From positions 1-64,000 of the forward strand of contig NZ_JAUKPO010000023.1 of assembly GCF_030503435.1 (NCBI RefSeq): a stretch of DNA of 64,000 bases, in the 5' to 3' direction. Shown here one piece after another: positions 44,207-53,750 of this stretch. The notes below the pieces were generated by a model. It was given only the letters and a program-made list of their open reading frames with translations. It did not search any database and was not told where the DNA came from. Each line of letters starts with the position of its first letter. The stretch's first letter is position 1. The position numbers and the translations under genes were made by a program. Source of the DNA: Rhodocytophaga aerolata (GTDB lineage Bacteria > Bacteroidota > Bacteroidia > Cytophagales > 172606-1).

Positions 44207-44564
44207 TTCATAAATTTAAAGAATCTGCTATTATCCCATATTAATAAACATCAAAATTTTTTGTTAGCCGGCAGTAAGCGGAGATTTAACTTATTCCCCT
44301 GGTTCATGGGCTTTAGTATTGCCCGCTACGGACAAACAAGTAAAGGCAGGTCTTTACCCCCTTCCTCATCTACAACACATTTAGTCTCTCAATGCTTTTT
44401 TGCGGTTAAAATATGGGTAGTACTACCTATAAAAATGAGCAGTAGGTCCTATTTCCCTGAGGCCTACTACCATCTACCTTTGTCATATAAAACAAGCGCA
44501 AAAAGCCGGCATCTTCGGGTAATTGAACCAGATGAACATTCATTTAAATACAAATAACTAAAAA
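44207..44564. other. divergent promoter region
   Basis: It separates the 7TMR kinase (leftward) from the cupin gene (rightward). TACCTTTG at 44475-44482 is a perfect -7 element for the cupin gene, with a weak TTTC near the expected -33. No operator array is present. Confidence 0.45.
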
Positions 44565-45152
44565 ATGGTTCGTAAAGGCGACATCATCTATAATCCTTCC
44601 GGCCGGCAAACGGTCACGTTTATCCGGACTGCTCAAGATACGCAAGGCCTTTTGCTGCAGACAGATATAACTATTGCGCCAGGAGGGAAACTGCTACATT
44701 CTTATATGCATGTGCACCCGAAGCAAACCGAAATTATCACTGTAAAATCGGGTGTGTTAGTGGCTACAGTAAACGGAAAAAAAGAGATATATAAGGTGGG
44801 AGATGTCATCACTATTCCGCCAGGCGTAGCGCATAAGCTGGAAATTTTTGGTGTGGCTGAAGAGCTTCATTTCATATGTGAAATGAAGCCTGCCCTGTGT
44901 ACGGAAATTTTATATGAAACTATATTGGCCCTCCCGCAATACGGCCTGCAGGGGAAAGGTCATTGGATATCCCTGCTTCAGGTGTCCTTAACATTAAACA
45001 AGTACAAAAACCATTTCTATCTCACTGCCTATCCTATATGGCTGCAAAAGCTAACCTTCTTTTTGCTCTCTCCGCTGGCGCTATTAACAGGTTACAAAGC
45101 CCAATTGAGCTACAGAAAAGAACACAAACAGGGTATGGTATTATGGCAGTGA
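44565..45152 (+). CDS. cupin-domain protein
   Basis: The 195 residues form a cupin barrel at about 1-110: motif 1-like HSYMHVHPKQTEIITVKSG with metal-ligand His/Glu candidates, and motif 2 GDVITIPPGVAHKLEIFG. The C-terminal part has a hydrophobic stretch (LTFFLLSPLALLTGY) that may touch the membrane. Cupins include dioxygenases, isomerases and sugar-binding proteins; a specific reaction cannot be given. The next gene, a lipoprotein, is 56 bases downstream and may be co-transcribed. Confidence 0.85.
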   Translation: MVRKGDIIYNPSGRQTVTFIRTAQDTQGLLLQTDITIAPGGKLLHSYMHVHPKQTEIITVKSGVLVATVNGKKEIYKVGDVITIPPGVAHKLEIFGVAEELHFICEMKPALCTEILYETILALPQYGLQGKGHWISLLQVSLTLNKYKNHFYLTAYPIWLQKLTFFLLSPLALLTGYKAQLSYRKEHKQGMVLWQ

Positions 45153-45208
45153 CAATGAACTTCTGGAACAATTCCTAATCTGAAAACAACCAATCAAATT
45201 GAATAAAC

Positions 45209-46426
45209 ATGAATAATCTTTTTTCAAAAACAGTGCTTTATGTATGCTTTGCACTCAGTATGTTGAGCTGTGAAGAGAAGGAGGCGGAACTGGAAATTCC
45301 GGGCGAAAACAACAGTGGTGGAATTGAAACGCCTGTATCTGCCATACCCCAAGAATATACCGGAACCTGGTATGCTGAACATAACCAAGGCCCCCTAAGT
45401 AAAAACTGGGAGGAGAAAACCTTTCAGGGCGAACAAGGGTGGAAAGAATTCAGAACGCTGGTAATTACCAGAGACGGAAAAAATGCGGTGGAATACACCA
45501 CCAAAATTATGAACGTTCTCGATGAGGTAAAGCAGTACAGCTACAAAATATCAGGTACGCTTACCTATCACTCAAGCCCTTCTACCATTACCTTTCATGC
45601 GCAAAGGGGTAAAATGAGGGTTTTCATCAATAAATATGCTGGCTATAAGGAATCAGATATTAGTCTGAAAGACCTTGAAAACTATAAAACTGTTCTAGCC
45701 CATGCCCAGGCAACTACCTATACCACTTCGCAAAACTTCCTGACGGCTAAAAGACTCGACGGTGGCATGGAGATTTCTGCTCGTTACCTGAAAGCAGACG
45801 GTAGTTCGGGCATACCCGGTGATGGAGGAAATGCTAATCCCTATTCTGTTCCTCCGGCTTCGGGCACCTACGTGCAGATGGGTAACCATTATTATCCAAC
45901 CGTAAAAATTGGTAAGCTGGAATGGATGTCGGTGAATTATGCCGGCCCCGGGGGTATAAAAAATACCGAGAAGCCTCAGTATGGTACCTTCTTGAAGCAT
46001 GCTGACCTTGAGCAGTTACAGATACCTGCAGGCTGGCGAATTCCTACGAAGAAAGATTTTCTGGATTTGCTTGACTCGCAGGGTATTGAGTTCAATGAGG
46101 TGTGGGGTACAACCGATGGATCGGACCTTGAATCCAAAAAGCGACTTGGCTACCTGATGGCTACTACCGGATGGCTGAAAAGGGACGGGTTTGCCAACAA
46201 TAGGTCTGGATTCAATGCAGTACCTGGCAACTTAATGGTAAGCAACGGAAACCCGCACGGAGAGGGTACAAACTGCCTGCTATGGACTTCGGAGATAGAT
46301 GAGGAAGGAAATCCGGTTTCATTCAGGCTTATACAGCTGCCGTCCGATACCTATGCTTCTTTTGGCGCTTCGGTAACCGGGTTTAATCCGCCACATATTC
46401 CGCTACGGCTGGTAAAAGACCTTTAG
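45209..46426 (+). CDS. FISUMP-domain lipoprotein
   Basis: The 405 residues have a lipoprotein signal (LYVCFALSMLSC, Cys about 21) and a lipocalin-like N-terminal region (YTGTWYAEHNQGPLSKNW, FRTLVITRDGKNAVEYTTKI). The C-terminal Fibrobacter succinogenes major paralogous domain (VKIGKLEWMSVNYAGPGG, LQIPAGWRIPTKKDFLDLL, GTNCLLWTSE, PLRLVKD) is typical of Bacteroidota surface lipoproteins. It probably sits in the outer membrane. The function of the domain is unknown. Confidence 0.88.
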   Translation: MNNLFSKTVLYVCFALSMLSCEEKEAELEIPGENNSGGIETPVSAIPQEYTGTWYAEHNQGPLSKNWEEKTFQGEQGWKEFRTLVITRDGKNAVEYTTKIMNVLDEVKQYSYKISGTLTYHSSPSTITFHAQRGKMRVFINKYAGYKESDISLKDLENYKTVLAHAQATTYTTSQNFLTAKRLDGGMEISARYLKADGSSGIPGDGGNANPYSVPPASGTYVQMGNHYYPTVKIGKLEWMSVNYAGPGGIKNTEKPQYGTFLKHADLEQLQIPAGWRIPTKKDFLDLLDSQGIEFNEVWGTTDGSDLESKKRLGYLMATTGWLKRDGFANNRSGFNAVPGNLMVSNGNPHGEGTNCLLWTSEIDEEGNPVSFRLIQLPSDTYASFGASVTGFNPPHIPLRLVKDL

Positions 46427-46544
46427 CAGGTAAAGACGCATCACCATAAGAAAATCAATTTTTCCTGCTCCTTCCTATCCAAAATCTGTAAGGAGTAGGA
46501 ATATCCTCCTGATTTAAAGGAAGAGTTATCCAGTACAGGTTAAT

Positions 46545-46552
46545 TACCTTTG
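46545..46552 (+). promoter_or_regulatory. -7 element upstream of the F420-reductase-like gene
   Basis: TACCTTTG is a perfect Bacteroidota -7 element, 70 bases before ATG 46623. No clear -33 TTTG was found at the usual distance. Confidence 0.4.
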
Positions 46553-46622
46553 CTATTATTTAATCGGGCGGTCTTTTCAAGAGTATGTGCATAAAGAATC
46601 TAACTACTAATCTTATTTAAAA

Positions 46623-47273
46623 GTGAAAATAGCAATCATTGGCACCGGCCGCATGGGCAAAGCCCTGCTGAAAACCTTCTATAAGTCTTATCCCGATAGC
46701 ATCCTCTTTAGCAGCCGCAGCAAGCAAAAGGCGCAGGAAGTACTTGAGGAACTGGCCCTCAACCTGGAGGTAGTACCCCTGGAAGAGGCACTGAAAGCAG
46801 ACATTATTATTCCAACCCTCTGGTTCAGGGATTTACTCCCCTGGCTACAAGAAAACAAAGAAGGGTTGAAAGGCAAGATATTAATTGATATTACCAACCC
46901 ATTCAATGCTACCTTTGATGACTTCACAACAGCTTATGATACCTCCTCGGCAGAAGAGGTACAGAAGATAGTTCCGCAAAGCAATGTGGTTGGCGCTTTT
47001 AAGAATACCTATTGGGTTGTTTTTGATGAACCTGTTTTGCAGGGTTTGAAAAGTGATATATATGTAACTTCTGATGACGACGATGCACGCCGGAAAGTAA
47101 TGGAATTACTAAATTCTCTGCCATTCCGGGTATTGGATGCAGGTATGCTGAAGAATAACCGCTACATTGAGCGCATGACGCTTCTCTCGCGCGAGCTCTC
47201 CTTAAAAGCTGGTAATTACCCCCGCATTTCTTTTAATCTATGGGGCCTGGATCATGAAGGGCTTCAAACTTAG
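46623..47273 (+). CDS. NADPH-dependent F420-reductase-like oxidoreductase
   Basis: The 216 residues start with a Rossmann motif (MKIAIIGTGRMGKAL, GxGxMG) followed by the NADP-favouring FSSRSKQKA loop. The later block ILIDITNPFN and the pattern GAFKNTYWVVF match the F420_oxidored/NADPH-dependent reductase family (PF03807). In organisms without coenzyme F420, such proteins reduce other substrates, and nothing else here suggests F420. It is a single gene. Confidence 0.85.
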   Translation: MKIAIIGTGRMGKALLKTFYKSYPDSILFSSRSKQKAQEVLEELALNLEVVPLEEALKADIIIPTLWFRDLLPWLQENKEGLKGKILIDITNPFNATFDDFTTAYDTSSAEEVQKIVPQSNVVGAFKNTYWVVFDEPVLQGLKSDIYVTSDDDDARRKVMELLNSLPFRVLDAGMLKNNRYIERMTLLSRELSLKAGNYPRISFNLWGLDHEGLQT

Positions 47274-47498
47274 ATCGCCAAAGCATTTTAATGTCTATCC
47301 AGGTTGTGTCCACTAAATAGTGTACAAGGGCAAATCAGGCCATACAATTAAGGAGCTACCCATCAGAAGATAATCAATGGGAGCAGACAACTCATCTGTC
47401 TGCTAATAGTAAATGAAAACCAATCGGTAAACCAGCAAACACTCTCTTGCGGGTGCTTGCCGCTCCGCCGTTCTTTCTCATTCCTTAATCAATATATA

Positions 47499-47710
47499 AT
47501 GACATCATTTATCAAACCGTTTGCAGAAAAACAATCATCGGCAGACACTGACTCACCGAAGCTACTATCCATATTCACTTCCCTTAATACATTACCTTTC
47601 AAAAGCCTCCTCGTATGGATAGCTCTCCTATTCATTATCTCAGCCTGTAAAAAAGACGATGTAATAAAACCCAATCCCGAGCCACAGGCAAAGGTAACGG
47701 CAAATGCCCG
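47499..47710 (+). pseudogene. lipoprotein gene cut by an IS1182-like element
   Basis: From ATG 47499 the frame encodes a long pre-sequence, a hydrophobic segment (LLVWIALLFIISAC) with lipobox ISAC, and the start of a mature lipoprotein (KKDDVIKPNPEPQAKVTANARG). It then runs into the terminal repeat of the insertion sequence and stops at 47738. The remainder is not found to the right of the element. The insertion is clean, so the lost 3' part was probably removed by later deletion, or the gene was already short. Confidence 0.7.
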
Positions 47711-49197
47711 TGGCTGTTGCACAACTATTTGTTTTTAGTTTGTGGAATGAGCGGTAAATTTAGGAATGGTAGGCAAAAGAACATATCCATCCAAAACTTG
47801 CCCTTCAGTTGTAATCGAAACTTATGTTCCTAAGAACAACTTCTATCGCCAAATTAAGCAGCTACTGAAGTTAGACTTTCTCTATCAAGCAGTAGCCCCT
47901 TATTATGGCAAATGTGGGCAGAAGTCAGTAGATCCAGTAGTATTTTTCAAACTACAACTGGTAGCACACTTTGAAAATATTTGTTCTGAACGCGCTCTTA
48001 TTAAAAAAAGTCAGTTGCGCTTAGACATTCTTTACTTCTTAGATTACCATTTAGGCGAGCCATTACCTTGTCACAGTACCCTATCCCGTACACGTAAGCG
48101 ATTACCGGCTGCTGTGTTTAATGCTTGTTTTCAAGCTATACTCGCTCAATGTGTAGAAGCAGGCATGGTCAGTGGTCACACGCAAGCGGTAGATGCCGCC
48201 TTTGTTGAGGCAAATGCCTCACTTGATACATTTAAACGCAAAGCCATCTTGACATGGCAACTACTTAAGGGAGAATCTAAACAAATTGACCCTGCTAACC
48301 TTTCAGAGCTAAAATCTCCTTTCACGGCTTTAGAAAAGATAGATAAGCCAATAAAGAAAGGAAGAAATAACACCACTCATCAAAGTCTTACGGACGCTGA
48401 TGCACGCATCAATCATAAACCCGGAAAGCCTTGCCGCCTATATTACTTATCCACGATTGCTGTAGATACCTATTGCCATGTGATTACCCACATCCAAGCA
48501 GATTATGCTGATGAACGGGATTCCAAACACCTGCTACCTATTGTAGACAAGTTATCGAGTAAACTTGGGCAATATAGCCTGCCTCTTCAATACATATTAG
48601 CAGATGGAGGCTTTAGCTCTGGTGAAAACTATGCATTTTTAGAGGCTAGAAAAATCAAAGGCTTCATTCCGCTACACGGTAGCTACCATCCGGTAAGAGA
48701 AGGATTTACTTATGATCCAACACAAAATGCCTATGCGTGCCGCAATGAAAAGTTGCTCTATTACCATGGCATCAAAATGGACAAGGGCTTTGCTAACCAT
48801 TACTATCATGCCAGAGTGAAAGATTGTGGCTTGTGCCCCTTTAAAAAGGACTGCTGTGGCAACAAAAGACGACAAAGCCTAATTTTTAGTGTTTACCGCC
48901 GCTATCATCAACTTATGCATGAACGGGTAGAAAGCAATGAAGGTAAAAGCCTGAAGAGACGAAGGATGGCCACGGTAGAACCTGTTTTTGGCAGCTTACT
49001 TAATTACTATGGTATGAAAAGAGCCAACACAAAGGGAAAGCAAGCTGCTCATAAAATGATGATCATGGCTGCCTGTGCATATAATCTGCAAAAACTCGTC
49101 AGTTATATACCTCATCCAAATAATAAAGCTCTAGTTCTTCCTCTTCAGCAGGTTCTTGTATTTTATTTTACCATATTATGCGTTGTGCAACAGCCAC
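47711..49197 (+). mobile_element. IS1182-like insertion sequence, copy 1
   Basis: The left end TGGCTGTTGCACAAC (47711-47725) is the exact inverted repeat of the right end (49183-49197), giving 1487 bp. It carries one transposase gene. The flanks (CCCG before, CGCCC after) show no clear target duplication. It cuts the lipoprotein gene at 47499. A second, diverged copy lies at 53751-55233. Confidence 0.88.
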
Positions 49198-49208
49198 GCC
49201 CCTTTTGA
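47766..49208 (+). CDS. IS1182-family transposase, copy 1
   Basis: The 480-residue DDE-type enzyme has the IS1182 N-terminal domain (FYRQIKQLLKLDFLYQAVAPYYGKCGQKSVDPVVFFKLQLVAHF, HSTLSRTRKRLP) and catalytic regions (GHTQAVDAAFVEANAS, LPLQYILADGGFSSGENYAFLE, a zinc-like cluster DCGLCPFKKDCCGNKRR, and RRMATVEPVFGSLLNYYG). The stop codon lies outside the element: the frame reads through the right inverted repeat (VVQQPRPF) into flanking DNA. It appears intact. Confidence 0.92.
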   Translation: MVGKRTYPSKTCPSVVIETYVPKNNFYRQIKQLLKLDFLYQAVAPYYGKCGQKSVDPVVFFKLQLVAHFENICSERALIKKSQLRLDILYFLDYHLGEPLPCHSTLSRTRKRLPAAVFNACFQAILAQCVEAGMVSGHTQAVDAAFVEANASLDTFKRKAILTWQLLKGESKQIDPANLSELKSPFTALEKIDKPIKKGRNNTTHQSLTDADARINHKPGKPCRLYYLSTIAVDTYCHVITHIQADYADERDSKHLLPIVDKLSSKLGQYSLPLQYILADGGFSSGENYAFLEARKIKGFIPLHGSYHPVREGFTYDPTQNAYACRNEKLLYYHGIKMDKGFANHYYHARVKDCGLCPFKKDCCGNKRRQSLIFSVYRRYHQLMHERVESNEGKSLKRRRMATVEPVFGSLLNYYGMKRANTKGKQAAHKMMIMAACAYNLQKLVSYIPHPNNKALVLPLQQVLVFYFTILCVVQQPRPF

Positions 49209-49337
49209 TTAACTAAAAATAAGGCAGCCGCCTCTTGATTCAAGTATATTTTTCTTCTCGACTTTTGCCTAAAAAGAGAGCCCGACATACCCCAATCACC
49301 ATTTATTACTGATAGAAACAGAGGAAAAAATAAGGCC

Positions 49338-49883
49338 TTACTGCTTTGCTGGCAAATATATCTGAAAACCCACCACCAAGTTCAGCCGGTTAAGGATCGT
49401 TTCTCCACTTACATACGTCCGGAAAGTGCCATAACTCAGTAACGCCTCCAAACCTACTTGTTGGGTAATAAAATACACAGCCCCTGCTCCGCCACGGATA
49501 TCCCAGGTATTGTACGACTGTTGCAGTTTGTCCTGCTGAAACGTATAGGTATTCCAGGTGTGACGATACCCTACCTCGGCCGTCAGAAAATAACGCAGGG
49601 TAGTTTGGCCCAGATAAAACCTGGCAAACGGAGACAGTCCCAGCGAAACAAAGTCTGTGCGGCTGTCTGTAGAAAAACTAGCCGGAATACCGCTGCCCAG
49701 AGCCAGATTATCTTTTACAAAGAAGCCAACATCTGGAAATATGCTGATACTAAACGGATCATAAAATTGTATACTTCCGCTTCCGCCAAGCAGTTTGCTG
49801 CCTTTCTCTGTTTGTCCAAAGCAGGATAGCGGAAACAGTAAAAATGCATATAAGAACAAGTATGCGTGATTTTGTTTTATCAT
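49338..49883 (-). CDS. outer-membrane beta-barrel protein
   Basis: The 181 residues have a signal peptide (LFLYAFLLFPLSCFGQ) and a small eight-strand-like barrel (KLLGGSGSIQFYD, GFFVKDNLALGSGI, SLGLSPFARFYLG, LRYFLTAEVGYRHTWN, DIRGGAGAVYFITQQVGLEALLSYGTF, LNLVVGFQIYLP), similar to the OmpW/PorT-type barrels of Bacteroidota. No specific role is evident. It lies downstream of the gliding-type T9SS protein on the same strand. Confidence 0.8.
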   Translation of the reverse strand: MIKQNHAYLFLYAFLLFPLSCFGQTEKGSKLLGGSGSIQFYDPFSISIFPDVGFFVKDNLALGSGIPASFSTDSRTDFVSLGLSPFARFYLGQTTLRYFLTAEVGYRHTWNTYTFQQDKLQQSYNTWDIRGGAGAVYFITQQVGLEALLSYGTFRTYVSGETILNRLNLVVGFQIYLPAKQ

Positions 49884-49987
49884 AAGGGATACGAATAAAT
49901 ATAAAAATTAAAAACAGGTAGTTGGGTAGCCAGACAGGCGATTGAAACTCTTTGGGGGCAGCTATGCGCCTAAAGCAATTAGACACG

Positions 49988-52072
49988 CTATCGGAGCAAG
50001 GTAACGCTACCCCGGATTTGTAGCGGCTGCCCGCGGCAATCCTGTGTGGATATATAGTAAAAGTACAAACCTGCTGGAGCTTCCTGCTTCTGTATGCGGC
50101 CATCCCAATACTCAAAAGCATTCGTAGAGGAAAACACTTCCTTGCCCCACCGGTTGACAATCTGTATCCGGTAACCGGGAGAATTAATGACATAATTGAC
50201 AAAGGTATCGTTTACGCCATCGCCATTGGGGGTAAATACATTGGTGGTAAAGCTGCCTACCTCTTCGCTGATAAATACCAGGTTGGCTGTGTCTACTGCC
50301 GCACTGCACCTGTTTTGTATCTCCACCCAGTATTTACCAGGCTTATTTACCTCAATGCTGCGGGTACGCTCGCCGGTATTCCACAAATAAGCGGCTCCGG
50401 GGTTGCCTGCATCCAGTAACGCGAAGTTGCCATCGCAGACAATGGTATCATCGGGCAGGTAAGCAGTAGCCTGTGGGGTAATATGTAGGTAAATACTATC
50501 AGTACGGGTGCGGCAAGGGTTAGAAGCCGTTACTTTGTACCATCCGCTGCTATCTGCCTGAACAGAAGGCGTAGCAGGACCATGCGCCCATTGTAGGGTG
50601 GTACCTGCATAGGTGGGAACCGTAATTTCTACCGGCACTTCATCATAACAGCGGGTAAGGGTATCCTGGGCAAAATGAATAAGCGGATCTGCAAATAGGT
50701 ATACCTGCTTACTGGTAACAGCCGACTCGCCGCAGGCATTGGTGGCCTTTAGGGTAACTGTATAGGTGCCCGGTTTACTGAAAACATGGCTAGCTTGTTG
50801 AAACATAGCCGTGTTGCTGTCTTCTGAATCCGGATCGCCGAAATCCCATTGCCAGCTTACATCTGTATCCGTAGCAGAACCCGAGAAAGTCACTTCCCCC
50901 TCCATACAGGCATTGCTTACGGTAATATCGCTGCTTAGCTGATAAAGATGAAAGTAGCTTTGGATAAAATTTGGCAGTCCTAGGTTAGAACTTCCACTTC
51001 CAAGGTTAAAAGAATTTGCTTTAAAATCACACCTGGCTCCTACACCATTAGGATTATTGATAACACTTATAACTCCTTTTTTTGTGGAGGTAGCACAATA
51101 TATTTTGTCATCGGGGCCAAGTTGTAAGGCCCAGATAGAGTTAGTTACTAAATTCCCTACTTCTATCGGCTTTGGGCTTGGATCAGCTAAATTATACTGA
51201 AATATTTTTACATCATTGGTAGCATAGAGTTTGGTATTATCCCGGGAAAACTCCACGCCATATAGGTTTAATATTCCATCTTCAAGGGTTGGCATATCTA
51301 GTCTTCTGGCATTTGAGATACTACCTGTCTGGTGATCAAAATCAAACAATTCAAGAGAACCTTCGAAGGAAGTACCGTCAATTATGCACGCTAACCGTTT
51401 TCCATCCGGCGATATTTTTAATTGCCCTATTGCTCTATCTACATTACCCTGATGAGGCAAACCTGTTTTAGAAATAACCGGAGTGGTATTTACCCCTGCG
51501 GTAGAAACTTTGTATACATAATATTCATCGGACCCAAAAGGGTGAGTAATAACCCATACGCCACAATCCGAACTCCGCACAGCCGTTAACTTTTCTGTGG
51601 TAGTAGGATGCAGCAAAATATTTTTCTCTGTTACTGCCTGCCGCTTGATATTAACTACTGAATAACGAAGTCCCCGGTTGGTAAGTGCATCTTCCCTTTC
51701 AAAAGCATCAGTAGTGAATATGTAATAAATAGAATCGTTGCCGGGCTGGGGTACAATTAAAGCAGCCTGGGTAGATGTTACACTACTAAAAAGCCCGTCC
51801 CCATCTGTGAGAACAGTATGATTCTGGCTCCATACGGTTCGCCCGTCCGTATAGAGAAGCAGGTTTCCGTTTTTATCACAAATAGTGGCACATCCCTCAA
51901 ATTGTGCCATGACGCTGCCTAGCGCCGGAGTGGGAGGAGAAGTGTTAAAATCAATCCCTGCTTTATTGCCAAAATACCATACATTGGCCTGTTTTTGAGT
52001 ATAGGCGCTTTGAAAAGAAAAACAGAAGAATATCAACAGTGGGAAAGTATATAGTAAATCACGGTACTTCAT
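49988..52072 (-). CDS. PKD-domain protein with type-B T9SS (gliding-type) C-terminal domain
   Basis: The start is placed at ATG 52072 (MKYRDLLYTFPLLIFFCF), which gives a signal peptide; an upstream ATG at 52108 adds 12 polar residues. The N-terminal half looks like a beta-propeller (NVWYFGNKAGIDFN, GNLLLYTDGRTVWSQNH, ISPDGKRLACIIDG, LQLGPDDKIYCATS). A PKD domain (WQWDFGDPDSEDSNT, FSKPGTYTVTLKATNACGES) and Ig-like repeats follow. The end has SVFTPNGDGVNDTF-like FTPNGDGVNDTFVNY, GWKV-like NRWGKEVF and YWDGRIQKQEAPAGLYFYYI, the type-B sorting domain. It is secreted by T9SS and probably stays on the cell surface as an adhesin. Confidence 0.9.
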   Translation of the reverse strand: MKYRDLLYTFPLLIFFCFSFQSAYTQKQANVWYFGNKAGIDFNTSPPTPALGSVMAQFEGCATICDKNGNLLLYTDGRTVWSQNHTVLTDGDGLFSSVTSTQAALIVPQPGNDSIYYIFTTDAFEREDALTNRGLRYSVVNIKRQAVTEKNILLHPTTTEKLTAVRSSDCGVWVITHPFGSDEYYVYKVSTAGVNTTPVISKTGLPHQGNVDRAIGQLKISPDGKRLACIIDGTSFEGSLELFDFDHQTGSISNARRLDMPTLEDGILNLYGVEFSRDNTKLYATNDVKIFQYNLADPSPKPIEVGNLVTNSIWALQLGPDDKIYCATSTKKGVISVINNPNGVGARCDFKANSFNLGSGSSNLGLPNFIQSYFHLYQLSSDITVSNACMEGEVTFSGSATDTDVSWQWDFGDPDSEDSNTAMFQQASHVFSKPGTYTVTLKATNACGESAVTSKQVYLFADPLIHFAQDTLTRCYDEVPVEITVPTYAGTTLQWAHGPATPSVQADSSGWYKVTASNPCRTRTDSIYLHITPQATAYLPDDTIVCDGNFALLDAGNPGAAYLWNTGERTRSIEVNKPGKYWVEIQNRCSAAVDTANLVFISEEVGSFTTNVFTPNGDGVNDTFVNYVINSPGYRIQIVNRWGKEVFSSTNAFEYWDGRIQKQEAPAGLYFYYISTQDCRGQPLQIRGSVTLLR

Positions 52073-52152
52073 ATGTATACTATCGATAGTCAGCCTATCT
52101 GAAGGCATGGAAATTTCCCTTCAGATAGGTTGATAAATATAATACAGCCTGT

Positions 52153-53324
52153 TTATTTTTTCACTTGTAGCTTTTTCTTTATAATAGCCTCGCCTACATA
52201 GAGGTGCAGATAGTACTCGCCCGCAGGCAGTTTATTTACCTTAAAGGCGGCTTTCTCTTTCTTGGGCTCTATTTTCTCCAGTGTGCGGGCGTATTTATCA
52301 AGTAAAGACACCGAACTGACCTCAACCGAATCGGGCCACTCCACGGTTACTTCCTCTGTACTAGCCGGATTGGGAAAAACCGTTACATCTTCTTCTGCTA
52401 GCATAAATGAGCCGGGGCAACTGTAACCCTTAAAGAAGTTCTGGCTAAGGGTTGTCGTTTGCCCGCAGGAATTGGTAACCGTTACCCCTACATTCAGATA
52501 AGAGAAGTTAGAGGTAGTGGTTACATCTACAAAACTTGTCCCGATGTAATAACTGGTATAATTTCCGCTTACTGTCCAGTTAGACGTGCTGCGGGCTGTA
52601 GGCGCATCTACCCGGATGGTATAGGTAGTACTGGGGCACATATAGGTATCGGTAGTAGAAAAACCTTGTTTATATATCCGGATGCTACTAGCTGGTATTG
52701 GAGAAGTTTCTTTAGTGATAGTCCTGCTTGTAGTCGAATTAAACCCGCAACCTCCGTTGGGAGTAACACTGATCGTAGCTTGCCCGGCAGTTCCAGAGGC
52801 ACTCACAGTTATAGATGTACTGGTAGTGTTAACTGTAGTTAGTCCCTGTGAACTTAACCCATTATTAAATGTCCAGGTATAAGAGGTGGCTCCGGCTACG
52901 GCTGCAATACTGTATGTGTTGGTGGCTCCTACACAAATACCTGCAAAGCCGCTAATGGAAGGTACCCGCAATTGCGGCCGGATAGTTACATATTTGGTAG
53001 TACTTCCACTAGTACCATTTGAGCAATAATAGGATGCTGTAATGGAGCCCGAAGTAGCTCCGATATTCCAGATAACATTTGCTACTGTCCCATTACTAGA
53101 GCTAATCGTGCCTCCGGTAATACTCCACCCGAACCCGCACACGTAGGACCACTGGCACTTGAGACAAACGTATAGCTATAAGTCGTTCCTGGGCAGGGAT
53201 TGCTTTCGCCTGTAACAGACTGGGCAAAAGTTTGAACAGCAGTTATTAGCACAACAAGGGTGCTTACTGTAAATAATTTGCAAATGACTCTTTGAGTTAT
53301 TGCATTAGAATAAAGTTGATTCAT
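52153..53324 (-). pseudogene. type-A T9SS-sorted secreted protein with a single-base frameshift
   Basis: From ATG 53324 the frame has a signal peptide (VSTLVVLITAVQTFAQS) and a first Ig/PKD-like segment (PCPGTTYSYTFVSSASGPTCAG), then goes off frame at about 53129. The other frame continues from FGWSITGGTISSSNG through three more such segments (SYTWTFNNGLSSQ, TITVSASGT-like strands). It ends in a type-A sorting domain (VTVFPNPASTEEVTVEW, LPAGEYYLHLYVG, IIKKKLQVKK). One missing T in a GGTTTCGG context would explain it. It may be a sequencing error or true loss. It is a substrate of the type IX secretion system. Confidence 0.82.
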
Positions 53325-53750
53325 AAAATGTTTGAACTAAAAGTGGATAGTTTATATTTTTTGTGCTTTCTCTAGGAGAAAGGCAATACCTTCAAAGGCA
53401 ACCCATTACGTATAGGAAGCTTTACATCATGAATTATGGGGCTAATCAAGTTACCAATAGTGGAAATAGATTGCTTAAAAGAGCTCTACGTTAAGCAAAA
53501 TAGTAAAGAAGGTAAGAATAGAGGTTAATATAGGTGTAATAGATGTAATTGTCAATACCCATTTCCAGGTATTTTATAGTCAGGATTTACATGGGTGGTC
53601 TCGTCTGGCTGTGAGTTAACAAAAACCGATAATAAGTATATTGTTACCACTGAAAGGGACGAAGAAGGGAGATATATATATGGGCTTAGAAGTTATAAGT
53701 TGCATTCTTTCCCCTTTCCCCTACTTTTCTTTAGTATCAAGAAAGGGGGG
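53325..53750. other. spacer upstream of IS copy 2
   Basis: No gene or operator array is seen. A G run at 53745-53750 directly precedes the element and matches the G run after it. Confidence 0.4.
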
